From contig JADKJH010000002.1 in assembly GCA_016722505.1 (NCBI GenBank), forward strand, positions 388,001-452,000: a stretch of DNA of 64,000 nt, written 5' to 3'. Source of the stretch: Holophagaceae bacterium (GTDB lineage Bacteria; Acidobacteriota; Holophagae; Holophagales; Holophagaceae). Under the pieces are notes generated by a model. The model was given only the letters and a program-made list of their open reading frames with translations. It ran no database searches and was not told the DNA's origin. The translations under genes were made by a program, and so were the position numbers. Positions 19,016 to 27,147 of the stretch are shown in pieces. Every line of letters starts with the position of its first letter. The stretch's first letter is position 1.

Positions 19016-20389
19016 TCAGGATTCTCGAACACGCCGTTTGACCTTGTAGTGCAGATCGCTCCGCGAGATTCCGAGACGGCGGGCAGCCTCCGCCTGGACT
19101 CCGCCGCTTTGAGCCAAAGCGCGTTCAAGCAACGCCCATTCCAGATCGGCGATCACCACTGGCAATTCCAGTGTGGGAGGAAGGGACTCCACATAAGCTT
19201 CGACTCCCTTGGCTTTGGGGGCAAAAACCCCACCAAGGGGAAAATCCTCAGGTCCGATGACCTCCCCGGTGGCCAGGATGCAGGCTCTCTCGATGAGATT
19301 TCTAAGCTCGCGCACGTTTCCGGGAAACGAGTAGGCTGATAGCCGCTCCAGTGCTCCGTCTCCCAGACCTCGTGTGGGAAACCCCATCTCCTGGGATGCC
19401 TTCGCCAGGAAGTGGGCCACAAGAAGCGGCAGATCCTCCATGCGCTCCCGGAGCGGCGGAACCCGTAGGGGAAATACAGCGAGCCGGTAGTAAAGATCCT
19501 CCCGGAAAAGCCCTTCCTGGACCCGCTCTTCCAGGTTCCTATGGGTAGCTGCCAGCACGCGCACATCAACCTTCCTGGTGGTACGGCTGCCCACCCGCAG
19601 CACCTGCCCATCCACCAGCACCCGCAATAGCTTTGCCTGAAGCGTGGGTGGCATTTCGCCGGCTTCATCCAGGAAAAGAGTCCCACCGTGCGCCGTCTCG
19701 AAAAGCCCAGGTCTCGCCCGGTCTGCACCTGTGAACGCGCCCTTCTCATGGCCGAACAATTCGCTTTCCAGCAGGGTTTCCGGCATGGCGGCGCAGTTCA
19801 AAGCGACGAAAGGCCCGCTGGACCGCAGGCTGCGGGCATGGATGGCCCGGGCGACCAGTTCTTTCCCTGTGCCGGTTTCCCCTGATATGAGAACGGTCGC
19901 GTGGGTCGGCGCCACACGTTCGATGGCATCGAGCAGCTGCAGCATTTTCCCGCTGTTGCCCAGCAAATCCCGGTCCCGTGCCGCCCTGCCAGCTTCATCC
20001 TTCAGGCGCCGGTTCTCCCTCAACAGGCCGCCATGGGCAAGGGCCCTCCGCACCGCCGCCTTCAATCCTTCGGGATCGAAGGGCTTGGGAATCACGTCGA
20101 AAGCCCCTTGGCGCAGGGCCCGCACCGCCAGCTCGACGCTGGCGAAAGCGCTCAGCATGAGTACCGGCACAGTCCCGTCTGCGCGGCGAACCCCATCTAG
20201 CACGTCAAGACCCTCGCCATCTCCCAGTTTCTGATCCGTGACTACCAAATCAGGAATTTCGGTCTCGAGGCTTTCCCGCGTCTCCAACAGGCTTCCAGCC
20301 TCGGAAACTGAATGCCCTTCCTCCTCTAGAAGAAGCCTCACCAACCGCCGGAGGTTTGCTTCGTCGTCCACCAACAGAATCCGGCTCAC
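19016..20389 (-). CDS. NtrC-family sigma-54-dependent response regulator
   Basis: This is a 457-residue activator. The receiver domain has DD at residues 8-9, phospho-acceptor Asp52 in VVTDQK, and Lys in PKPFD. The AAA+ domain has Walker A GETGTGKE, the sigma-54 contact loop GAFTGA and Walker [12 protein letters not shown]. The C-terminal Fis-type helix-turn-helix includes [17 protein letters not shown]. All motifs needed to open sigma-54 promoters are intact. Its start overlaps the stop of the sensor kinase gene by four bases, so it is the kinase's cognate partner. Targets are unknown; the rubrerythrin operon lies downstream after a 145-bp gap. Confidence 0.94.
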   Translation of the reverse strand: MSRILLVDDEANLRRLVRLLLEEEGHSVSEAGSLLETRESLETEIPDLVVTDQKLGDGEGLDVLDGVRRADGTVPVLMLSAFASVELAVRALRQGAFDVIPKPFDPEGLKAAVRRALAHGGLLRENRRLKDEAGRAARDRDLLGNSGKMLQLLDAIERVAPTHATVLISGETGTGKELVARAIHARSLRSSGPFVALNCAAMPETLLESELFGHEKGAFTGADRARPGLFETAHGGTLFLDEAGEMPPTLQAKLLRVLVDGQVLRVGSRTTRKVDVRVLAATHRNLEERVQEGLFREDLYYRLAVFPLRVPPLRERMEDLPLLVAHFLAKASQEMGFPTRGLGDGALERLSAYSFPGNVRELRNLIERACILATGEVIGPEDFPLGGVFAPKAKGVEAYVESLPPTLELPVVIADLEWALLERALAQSGGVQAEAARRLGISRSDLHYKVKRRVRES

Positions 20390-21690
20390 ATCGTCTCCAA
20401 GGATCGGCCCATGGGCAGATTCAGCGCCAGCCGGACCTGCCCTTCAGAATTATCCTCCAGGACCAGATCCCCCCCGTGGCCCCTTGCGATGGAGCGTGTG
20501 ATGGCAAGGCCCAGGCCCGTTCCCATGGGCTTCGTAGTCTGGAAGGGTTCTCCAAGCCGCTCGGTGATGGCGTGGGGAATGGGAGCCCCGGTGTCCTCGA
20601 CCCACAAGCGGAGTCTCCCGCCTCCGGCGCTGCCGCCCAGGCGGATGCGTCCACCGCTAGGCGTTGCATCCAGCGCATTCATCAATAGGTTCAATAGAGC
20701 TTGCTGGATCTGGAAGGGGTCCAGCTCGCATTCCGACTCTTCCTCGCCTTCCACCGGCGCCAGGACCAATTCGATTCCGGCCTCCTCCGCGCGCTGGCGG
20801 GCAAGGCCCCAGGCTGATCCAAGCGTGGTGGCAAGAGCCACGCACCTCAGCTCTGGAGGGCGTTGCCGGGCATAGGACAGGAAATCCGTGGTGAGCCGCT
20901 CGAGCCGTCTAGATTCCTGGGCAATGATCTCCAGGGACTCCGCGCGAGCCTCCACTGGTGCGTTGGGGCGGCTGGCGGCCGAGGCGGAACAAGCGATCAT
21001 TGTCACTGGATTGCGGATCTCATGGGCGATGGCGAAGGAGAGCTTTCCAATGGCGGCCAGGCGCTCCTCCTTCACCAGCAAATCCCGCGCAGCGGCCAGC
21101 TGTGAAAGGCTTTGCTGAAGGGCCTCTTCCCGGCCCCAAAGCTGGTGGGCCAGGATGCGCACCACTCCAGCCACAAGGATGAAGATCAGCGCCACTGTGG
21201 TGGCTTCAAAATACTCCACCAGCTGTCCCTGCGGGAGGACCCCCAAAGGGATCCATACTTGCAGGACTGTCAGTCCCGTCACCACGGCCGCCGTCAGGAC
21301 CAGCCAGGGAAGCCGGAACCAAAACGCGGCCGCGATGATCGGGATCACCAACAGCACCACATGATGGCTTTCCTGGCCAGGGCTGAGACTGGACAGCAAT
21401 GACGCGAAGGCGATATGGGCCGCCACCGTGAACGCCGCATAGGCTTCGGTCCCTCTCTGTCCCAATTTCACCGGAGGCCGCGTCAGCAACGCCAGCTCGC
21501 CGAGCTGCATCAGAAATCTGGCCGACAGAGCCAGGGCCCCGCCCAAGCTAAGAGCACCCAGAACAGGCCTGAATACCAGATGGAGCACCAAAAGCCCCAG
21601 CATCACGCCCAGGTTCAACAGGATGAGCACCCCATTCTCCCGGCGGAACGCATCGAAATCCATGGGCGGCGGCAGGGACCGGTCTCTCAT
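20386..21690 (-). CDS. Membrane sensor histidine kinase (NtrB/ZraS-like)
   Basis: This is a 434-residue sensor kinase. The first ~190 residues hold about six hydrophobic helices (starting LILLNLGVMLGLLVLHLVF) and no large extracellular domain, so the signal may be sensed in the membrane. The HisKA box is AIAHEIRNPV. The ATPase part has NLLMNALDATP, VEDTGAPIP and GTGLGLAITR. It overlaps the NtrC-type regulator by four bases and is divergent from the small membrane gene at 21809. The signal is unknown. Confidence 0.92.
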   Translation of the reverse strand: MRDRSLPPPMDFDAFRRENGVLILLNLGVMLGLLVLHLVFRPVLGALSLGGALALSARFLMQLGELALLTRPPVKLGQRGTEAYAAFTVAAHIAFASLLSSLSPGQESHHVVLLVIPIIAAAFWFRLPWLVLTAAVVTGLTVLQVWIPLGVLPQGQLVEYFEATTVALIFILVAGVVRILAHQLWGREEALQQSLSQLAAARDLLVKEERLAAIGKLSFAIAHEIRNPVTMIACSASAASRPNAPVEARAESLEIIAQESRRLERLTTDFLSYARQRPPELRCVALATTLGSAWGLARQRAEEAGIELVLAPVEGEEESECELDPFQIQQALLNLLMNALDATPSGGRIRLGGSAGGGRLRLWVEDTGAPIPHAITERLGEPFQTTKPMGTGLGLAITRSIARGHGGDLVLEDNSEGQVRLALNLPMGRSLETM

Positions 21691-21808
21691 GTCCGAAGGA
21701 TCCTATATTTGCGCGGTCTCATGGGACAAAGTTTGATCCGGCTGCCGCCGAGGGCACGAAGGGTTGTAACTACTCCATTTCCACCGAGCGGGCTGGTAGC
21801 CTGAAATC

Positions 21809-22009
21809 ATGCGTTTCCTATCCAGCCACGTCATCCATTTCTTCCTCATGGGCCTCGGAATTTCCGTGGTGCTGGGGATGATCACACCGACAACGCGGCC
21901 TGAGCGTACGCGGATGAGCATTCTCAAACATCTGGGCGGCTTGGTGGGTATCGGCTTGGTGCTGGCGTGGGTGATGTACCTGCTCCCCAGACACCCTGTC
22001 CGTTTTTAA
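21809..22009 (+). CDS. Small two-helix membrane protein, unknown
   Basis: This 66-residue predicted inner-membrane protein has two hydrophobic stretches (about residues 8-25 and 42-60) split by a basic loop PTTRPERTRM. I do not recognise a family. The gene is short and its ribosome site is weak, but it ends three bases before the GTG of the YihY/BrkB gene in the same direction. The composition is that of a real membrane protein, so translational coupling is plausible. Confidence 0.55.
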   Translation: MRFLSSHVIHFFLMGLGISVVLGMITPTTRPERTRMSILKHLGGLVGIGLVLAWVMYLLPRHPVRF

Positions 22010-22012
22010 GCC

Positions 22013-22940
22013 GTGTTGGAAGCCTCGCGCGTTCGAGTGGAAGCCCATCTTCAGTCGGTTTCCAACCGGGGAGAAGCGCTGTGGCGGCTCCTTGCCCGCC
22101 GTTTTCCCCGGCTAGGCCGGGTAGGCCGATTCACTTGGGATGTTGGTAAGAAATTCGACCACGACGACTGCTTCAGCTATGCCGCCAGCTTGTCGTTCTG
22201 GCTGATTGTCAGCCTTGTGCCCCTGTTCACGCTGTTGTTCAAACTGTTGGGACTGTTGCTTGGTTCCAAGGCCCACGGCAAAAGCTTTATTGATGGTGCT
22301 CTTCAATCTGTTCCCCTACCTGCCCACGGAGTTTCTGCGCGATACGATCCAAAGCAGCCAGAAGATCGGCGGCCTAGGGTTTTCATGGTTGGTATTGATG
22401 GCTGGCGGTTACTGGAGCGTCAGCCAGTTGGACACCAGCTTGGCGCATGTGTTCGGCATCCGCCGCCGCAAGCATCGCCAGACCCGGCGGTTCCACCTGA
22501 TGCGCCGCACTGTCTTGATGGTGGGCGCAGTGCTTGTGCTTGCTATCTTCATGGCCTTGCTTACCGGCAGCTTCCTGGGCAGCCTGATGGGTCTATCCAA
22601 AGCCATGCTGCTTCCGGTTCTGACACCCCTCTTCGGGCTGCTGGTGGTCACCATGGTGCTTCAGCACCTGCCGCGCTGCCACGTCCGTTTCCGCCATGCG
22701 TTATTAGGGGCCTTCGTGTCCACGCTGCTTTGGTGGATCGCCAAACGGATTTTCGCCATCTACCTGAACCACACCCTCACGTTCGGCATCATGTATGGAT
22801 CGTTGAGCAGCCTCATCGCCGCTTTGATATTCCTGTACTACAGCTGTGCGATCTTCCTGCTCGGCGCTGAAATCACAGCGGCCTTCTACCGCCAGGAAAC
22901 CGGCGCGTTTCCGATCCCTGCGGAACTCCGGAAATCCTAA
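22013..22940 (+). pseudogene. YihY/BrkB-family membrane protein, frameshifted
   Basis: This encodes a multi-helix inner-membrane protein of the YihY/BrkB family (once misnamed RNase BN; function uncertain), split over two frames. The N-terminal part from GTG 22013 includes FDHDDCFSYAASLSFWLIV, which is typical of the family. The C-terminal part continues one base out of frame with LFNLFPYLPTEFL, GGYWSVSQLDTSLAHVFG and LYYSCAIFLLGAEITAAFYR. The two join cleanly if one A is removed from the AAAA run at 22280-22283, giving ~308 residues. So the gene either carries a real one-base insertion or the base is a homopolymer sequencing error. It follows the 66-residue membrane gene directly. Confidence 0.8.
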
Positions 22941-22944
22941 CTCA

Positions 22945-23210
22945 GAGCGTGTTTTAAAATTCCCCGCGCTGCGCTGGGAGCGCCGGGCGAGCAGGGCAAG
23001 GCAGCCGACCACGGCGTATCGCCTATACGCCACAGGAGGGTAACGCAGCCCTGCGAAGCCCGCCGCCCCAGCCCGGAGGGACGGGGCCAGCCGCGCGCAT
23101 CGCGGCGTCACGGGCCTTGTGCGTATGATCTATACGCCGCTGCGGCCCCTTCCTTGCGCTGCATCGCGGCTGACCTCCGTCGCGGCGCGGGGGAATTATA
23201 AAACACGCTC
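22945..23210. mobile_element. MITE-like element, 266 bp, with terminal inverted repeats and TCA flanks
   Basis: The ends are near-perfect inverted repeats of ~21 bp: GAGCGTGTTTTAAAATTCCC on the left, and GGGAATTATAAAACACGCTC read forward on the right. TCA stands on both sides (22942-22944 and 23211-23213), as expected of a 3-bp target duplication. The interior is very GC-rich with internal inverted pieces and codes for nothing. The right-hand TCA is also the stop codon of the minus-strand regulator gene. Confidence 0.8.
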
Positions 23211-24788
23211 TCACTCCTCGTCCCGGTCCCTTCCAGCAGCCGGGATGGTAAAGCCTTGGGCCCGGTATTCATTGAGTTTGTTGCGAACCGTACGCAGGGC
23301 CACGCCTAATAGTTGTGCGCACCGGGTCCTATTTCCATCCACTGCGGCCAAGGTTGAAAGCAGCCAGAACCGTTCCAGGTCCGGCAAAGCCAAGCCTAGC
23401 GGCAGGGCCACGAGCGTACCCAATTGGGTTGTAGTGGTCGGCACCTTGGGATCGGCAAAAACAGCTTCCTGTTTCAACTCTGATATTGGCCCTCGCTTCA
23501 TAGATGGCGACGGCGCGGAAGGCTGGGAGGGCTGGAACTCTGTCCTGGGGCGGAAGAGCAATTCTTCTGGATCAGGTGGTATGCCGGCCAGGACATTGGG
23601 AGGCAGCAGCCAAGCCAGATCGTCTTTGGTTAGGAAGGCCGCTTTTGCGAGCGCCGCAGCCCGCATCACAGCGCTTTCCAATTCCCGCACATTGCCAGGC
23701 CATTCATGCCTAGCCAGCGCCAAAAGAAAACTCGGCGCCAAACGGATGGCTGGCCGCGCGTTGGTCCTCGCAAAATGCTCCGCCACATGCGAAGCCAGCA
23801 TCGAAACATCCTGCAACCGCTCCCGCATGGGTGGAATCCGCACGGGCACAACGTTCAGGAAATAGCGGAGTTCTTCCTTGAACCGCCCTGCTTCAACTTC
23901 AGCCACCAAATCCTTGGAGGTCAGCGCGATCACGCGGATATCCCGCGCAGGCGTGCGCCCCACGCCACGTTCCAAGCGGTCCCGCAGCCTATGCAGCAAC
24001 CATTCCTGCTGGGCGCTGCTCAACGCGCTCACTTCGTCCAGCAGCAAGGTTCCACCATCGGCGCGATTAAGCAGGGACACAGCATCGTCATCGCCATGAA
24101 AACCACTGGGATAGGAGCCGGGCAAACCAATTGGATCGCGGATGATGGGGAAAGAGTCCAGAGAGGTATCCACCCCGCACCGGACGGTCACCCACGGACC
24201 CGCTTTGCGGTTGCCGGCCAAGTGGATGAGCCGGGCTAGGCGCTCCCCGTCGGAACCCTGCTCGGCTTCAATGACGACATTGGCCCTGCTTTCCGCAGCC
24301 CGTCTTGCTCGATAAAGATTTTCAGCGTAGGCCTTGTCCTGGGTCAGCAGCACCAATCCATCACCCCAAGTTTCAGCCTTGAGGTGATCGTCTCCTCGGA
24401 TGGTTCGCCAGAGCGCAGCCACAAGGCTTTCAGGGCTGAAGGGCTTCACGATGGATGCGAATACCTGCGTCAGATAAGGATGTTCGATGGGGTGGCCCAC
24501 CGCTGGGGGTGTCAGAACATGAAGGATGGGCAAGCCCGTGATGACCGAACTAAGGCGGCTGGAGAGCAGAAGGCTATCAAAGAATGCGGCTCGGCCTGGT
24601 TTCAGGGACGGGCTCCATTTGGCCCCCGACACCACCGCGTCGAAAGCTCCCGGCCTCAAGAGGTGCAAGGCTTCTTCCCCATTACGGGCCTGTTCCACCA
24701 CGAATCCTGCCCGTTTCAGGCTGAACGCCATTCCGTCCCGGATGCCCGGTTCTTCATCAACCACCAGCACGCGCAAAGAACTCGCCAT
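23211..24788 (-). CDS. Degenerate NtrC/FlbD-like regulator lacking key sigma-54 motifs
   Basis: This 525-residue protein has the receiver/AAA+/Fis layout of a sigma-54 activator but with critical losses. The receiver keeps the acidic pocket at residues 11-13, yet the phospho-acceptor position is Ser54 (FDAVVSGAKW). The Walker A site reads EAEQGSDGE, without the P-loop Lys. The GAFTGA loop is replaced by PSGFHGDDD. Walker B (TLLLDEVSAL) and WPGNVRELE are retained. The C-terminal HTH (AQLLGVALRTVRNKLNEYR) resembles that of FlbD. It probably binds DNA and acts as a repressor, antagonist or co-regulator without ATP hydrolysis. I chose ATG 24788 over a TTG ten codons upstream. The stop codon lies in the TCA duplicated by the adjacent MITE. 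Confidence 0.85.
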   Translation of the reverse strand: MASSLRVLVVDEEPGIRDGMAFSLKRAGFVVEQARNGEEALHLLRPGAFDAVVSGAKWSPSLKPGRAAFFDSLLLSSRLSSVITGLPILHVLTPPAVGHPIEHPYLTQVFASIVKPFSPESLVAALWRTIRGDDHLKAETWGDGLVLLTQDKAYAENLYRARRAAESRANVVIEAEQGSDGERLARLIHLAGNRKAGPWVTVRCGVDTSLDSFPIIRDPIGLPGSYPSGFHGDDDAVSLLNRADGGTLLLDEVSALSSAQQEWLLHRLRDRLERGVGRTPARDIRVIALTSKDLVAEVEAGRFKEELRYFLNVVPVRIPPMRERLQDVSMLASHVAEHFARTNARPAIRLAPSFLLALARHEWPGNVRELESAVMRAAALAKAAFLTKDDLAWLLPPNVLAGIPPDPEELLFRPRTEFQPSQPSAPSPSMKRGPISELKQEAVFADPKVPTTTTQLGTLVALPLGLALPDLERFWLLSTLAAVDGNRTRCAQLLGVALRTVRNKLNEYRAQGFTIPAAGRDRDEE

Positions 24789-24880
24789 GTCTTTTGTTGC
24801 CCTTTCTGAACGACTCAAGAAGCGTTGAACATCATTCTCCCGGAATCGTTTGCCTTTAGGAAGTTTTTACCTGATATAGA

Positions 24881-25017
24881 CGAGGGGGACCGCCCGCTCA
24901 CTTCGCTCGCTCTGCTCCCACCTATCGGGCGCTCGCGCGCCCTCCCGCTCGCAAGCTCGCGGAGGCGGAAACCCTCCCCTCGTGCTCCCCACGTGGTGAC
25001 GGGCAAAGCCCGATCAC
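24881..25017. repeat. GC-rich intergenic palindrome cluster
   Basis: Nested inverted repeats fill this gap. They include outer CGAGGGG/CCCCTCG, a GGGCG..CGCCC pair, CTCC..GGAG arms around CGCAAGC, and GTGACGGGC AAA GCCCGATCAC at 24996-25016. It shares the string CTATCGGGCGC with a palindrome at 45710. No coding signal is seen. It may belong to a repeat family or end transcription of the neighbouring minus-strand genes. Confidence 0.5.
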
Positions 25018-25750
25018 CGCGTCTGTCGCTTTAATAACCGCTTAGGCCCAGGCATGGTTGGAATTTCTCCCCGGAGCGGATCACCATGGCGCCCGATGAG
25101 CAGGTAAAGCTGGCGGCGGCTGACACCGAGCCTTCGGGCAGCTTATACCCGATTCCCAAAACTCCGGCGCAGGGCACGATGCAGCAATACCCGTTCGAGC
25201 TGGTGTAGGTGTGTAGCCAAATCTTCAGCCTCGAATTTCTCAGTGCCAGCGCTGGAGCCACCTTCCAGTGGCTCAGGCAATTGCCCGAGCAGCTTCCAGC
25301 GCACCAGGCGATTCCGCAGCCCCCGGAGATTGCCGGGACAGGGCAAGGCTCCCAAGGCCCGCATCACAGGGTGAAGCGAATCCGGGATGCCTTCTTCTGC
25401 CGCCAGATTCGTCAGACACTCCAGGATGGCATTTGGATCCTCGTCCAAGCTTTCCAGGCGGAGAGCCAGGCATCGGCTGCCCGCCTCAGAAACATCTCCG
25501 CCTCCGGCGACAGATGGGAAGCAAAAATTCCCCGGGGATTCTTCCCTAGCCAGCGCGATAGTTCGGATGAATCAACCCGCTCTGCATCATCGAAACACGC
25601 CACCTGCCGGCGCTCCGCCAAGATTCGCGCCAGGGTGCTCACGCCGCTGCCCAAGGCGCCGAATACCCAGATTGGTTCGGCTCTTTCCACCAGAGCATCC
25701 AGGCCAGTGCCCCAGCGGGCATAGCCTGGCATATGCTCCAGGGGGATCAT
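25014..25750 (-). pseudogene. Broken sigma-54/Fis-type regulator gene
   Basis: These are remnants of a regulator of about 240 residues. From ATG 25750 the first frame gives VFGALGSGVSTLARILAER (a P-loop-like stretch). Near 25490-25510 the meaningful frame changes to one with DVSEAGSRCLALRLESL and LGALPCPGNLRGLRNRL, the latter resembling the PGNVREL region of sigma-54 activators. That frame meets an in-frame TAA at 25143-25145, after FGNRV. Beyond it the same frame continues with AARRLGVSRRQLYLLIGR, a good Fis-type helix-turn-helix. So there is one frameshift and one nonsense codon, unless both are sequencing errors. It lies 19 bp downstream of ilvE and next to the degenerate activator. Confidence 0.7.
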
Positions 25751-25769
25751 GGGGCTAGGGCCGGAATAA

Positions 25770-26876
25770 TTAGCACACCTCGTGCATCCAGCCGTGGGTG
25801 TCCGGCATAAGTCCGTGCTGGATGGCGAGCAGTGTTTCCCTCAATTTTGCGGCGACGGGTCCTGTTCCCCCACCGTTCACAATCCAATCGCCCTGTTTGG
25901 ATTTCACCCGGCCGATGGGAGTGATGACTGCCGCCGTGCCACAGGCGAATGCTTCCGTCATGCGGCCTTCCTTCAACGCGGCATCCCATTCATTCACGGT
26001 GATCTTGCGCTCTTCAGCGCCAAAACCCAGCTCTGAAGCCAATTCTAAAATGCTGCGGCGGGTGATGCCCGGCAACAGTGTGCCAGTGAGTTCTGGCGTT
26101 ACCACCACGGACCGGCCGCCTTCGTTGTACACGAAAAAGATGTTCATGCCGCCCATCTCCTCGATATTCGTGCGGTGCACCGCGTCCAGCCACACCACCT
26201 GGTCGCAGCCTTCGCTCTTCGCCTGTTTCTGGGCCACAAGGCTCGCGGCATAGTTACCCGCGCATTTCGCGAACCCCGTCCCGCCAGGCGCGGCCCGCAC
26301 ATAGTCCTCGCTGATCCAAACCGTCACAGGTTTTACGCCACCGGAAAAGTAAGCGCCAGCGGGGGAGGCAAAAAGCACAAAAAGGTATTCACGGGACGGC
26401 CTGACTCCCAGCGCGGCATCAGTGGCGATCATCAGGGGTCTTAGATAAAGGCTTTCTCCGATGGCTGTGGGCACCCAGGTCTTGTCTTCGCGGATCAGCG
26501 CATCCGCCGCCTCCACAAAAATCTCTTCCGGCAGTTGCGGCATGGCCAATCTTTCAGCGCTGTGGTTGAACCGTTGCGCGTTCGCAAGAGGGCGGAAGGT
26601 TTTTACACCGCCATCTGGTTGGCTGTAGGCTTTGAACCCTTCAAAAATCGCCTGCCCATAATGCAGCACGGATGAAGCGGGATCCAGCATCAGCGGCCCA
26701 TAGGGTTGCAGCAGCCCACGCTCCCAACCACTCTCCTCGGAATAGCGGACCGTCACCATGTGTTCTGAGAAAACCTTTCCGAAGCCGGGATTGGCCATGC
26801 GGGCTTTGCGTTCCACTTCTGAAACGCGGTGTTCGGCAGGACGGACATCAATATGGGACAACACAGAGAGGGCCAC
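25770..26876 (-). CDS. ilvE: Branched-chain amino acid aminotransferase
   Basis: This 368-residue PLP enzyme carries out the last step of Leu/Ile/Val synthesis and the first step of their breakdown. The length and the motifs HYGQAIFEGFKAY, GFAKCAGNYAASL (PLP Lys, about residue 205), NIEEMGGMNIFFV and ACGTAAVITPIG fit the larger class of bacterial and eukaryotic BCATs. The start is a GTG at 26876 with AAGGAG at ideal spacing. The 270-bp upstream region, divergent from the M3 peptidase, has a GCCCCC/GGGGGC hairpin near 27050. It shows no obvious branched-chain attenuator peptide. Confidence 0.95.
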   Translation of the reverse strand: MALSVLSHIDVRPAEHRVSEVERKARMANPGFGKVFSEHMVTVRYSEESGWERGLLQPYGPLMLDPASSVLHYGQAIFEGFKAYSQPDGGVKTFRPLANAQRFNHSAERLAMPQLPEEIFVEAADALIREDKTWVPTAIGESLYLRPLMIATDAALGVRPSREYLFVLFASPAGAYFSGGVKPVTVWISEDYVRAAPGGTGFAKCAGNYAASLVAQKQAKSEGCDQVVWLDAVHRTNIEEMGGMNIFFVYNEGGRSVVVTPELTGTLLPGITRRSILELASELGFGAEERKITVNEWDAALKEGRMTEAFACGTAAVITPIGRVKSKQGDWIVNGGGTGPVAAKLRETLLAIQHGLMPDTHGWMHEVC

Positions 26877-27147
26877 GAAGACTCCTTTTCAAACAACCGC
26901 CGGCAAAAGCACCGGCAGGAGACGCGAAAACCACTGAAGCGATTCTCGGGCAGGGTGGGGCGCAGGACATCTCCAGCATGGCCGATCCCATCAAAAATTT
27001 CATGCCCTCTGAGGAAATGAGGAGATTGTCACAGACTGGATGAACCGCCCCCGCAAACGGGGGGCTTCCGGCAAGGTGTGGTATATCTCGGTAATTGTTT
27101 ACTCGTGCGCCCATCCGTGAGAGCGCCCCATTCCGGGAACCGTGACC

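Noticed and set aside
26877..27050. Possible leader peptide and attenuator for ilvE
   Set aside because: The short open frame before ilvE has no run of Ile, Leu or Val codons, and no terminator/antiterminator pair could be drawn.
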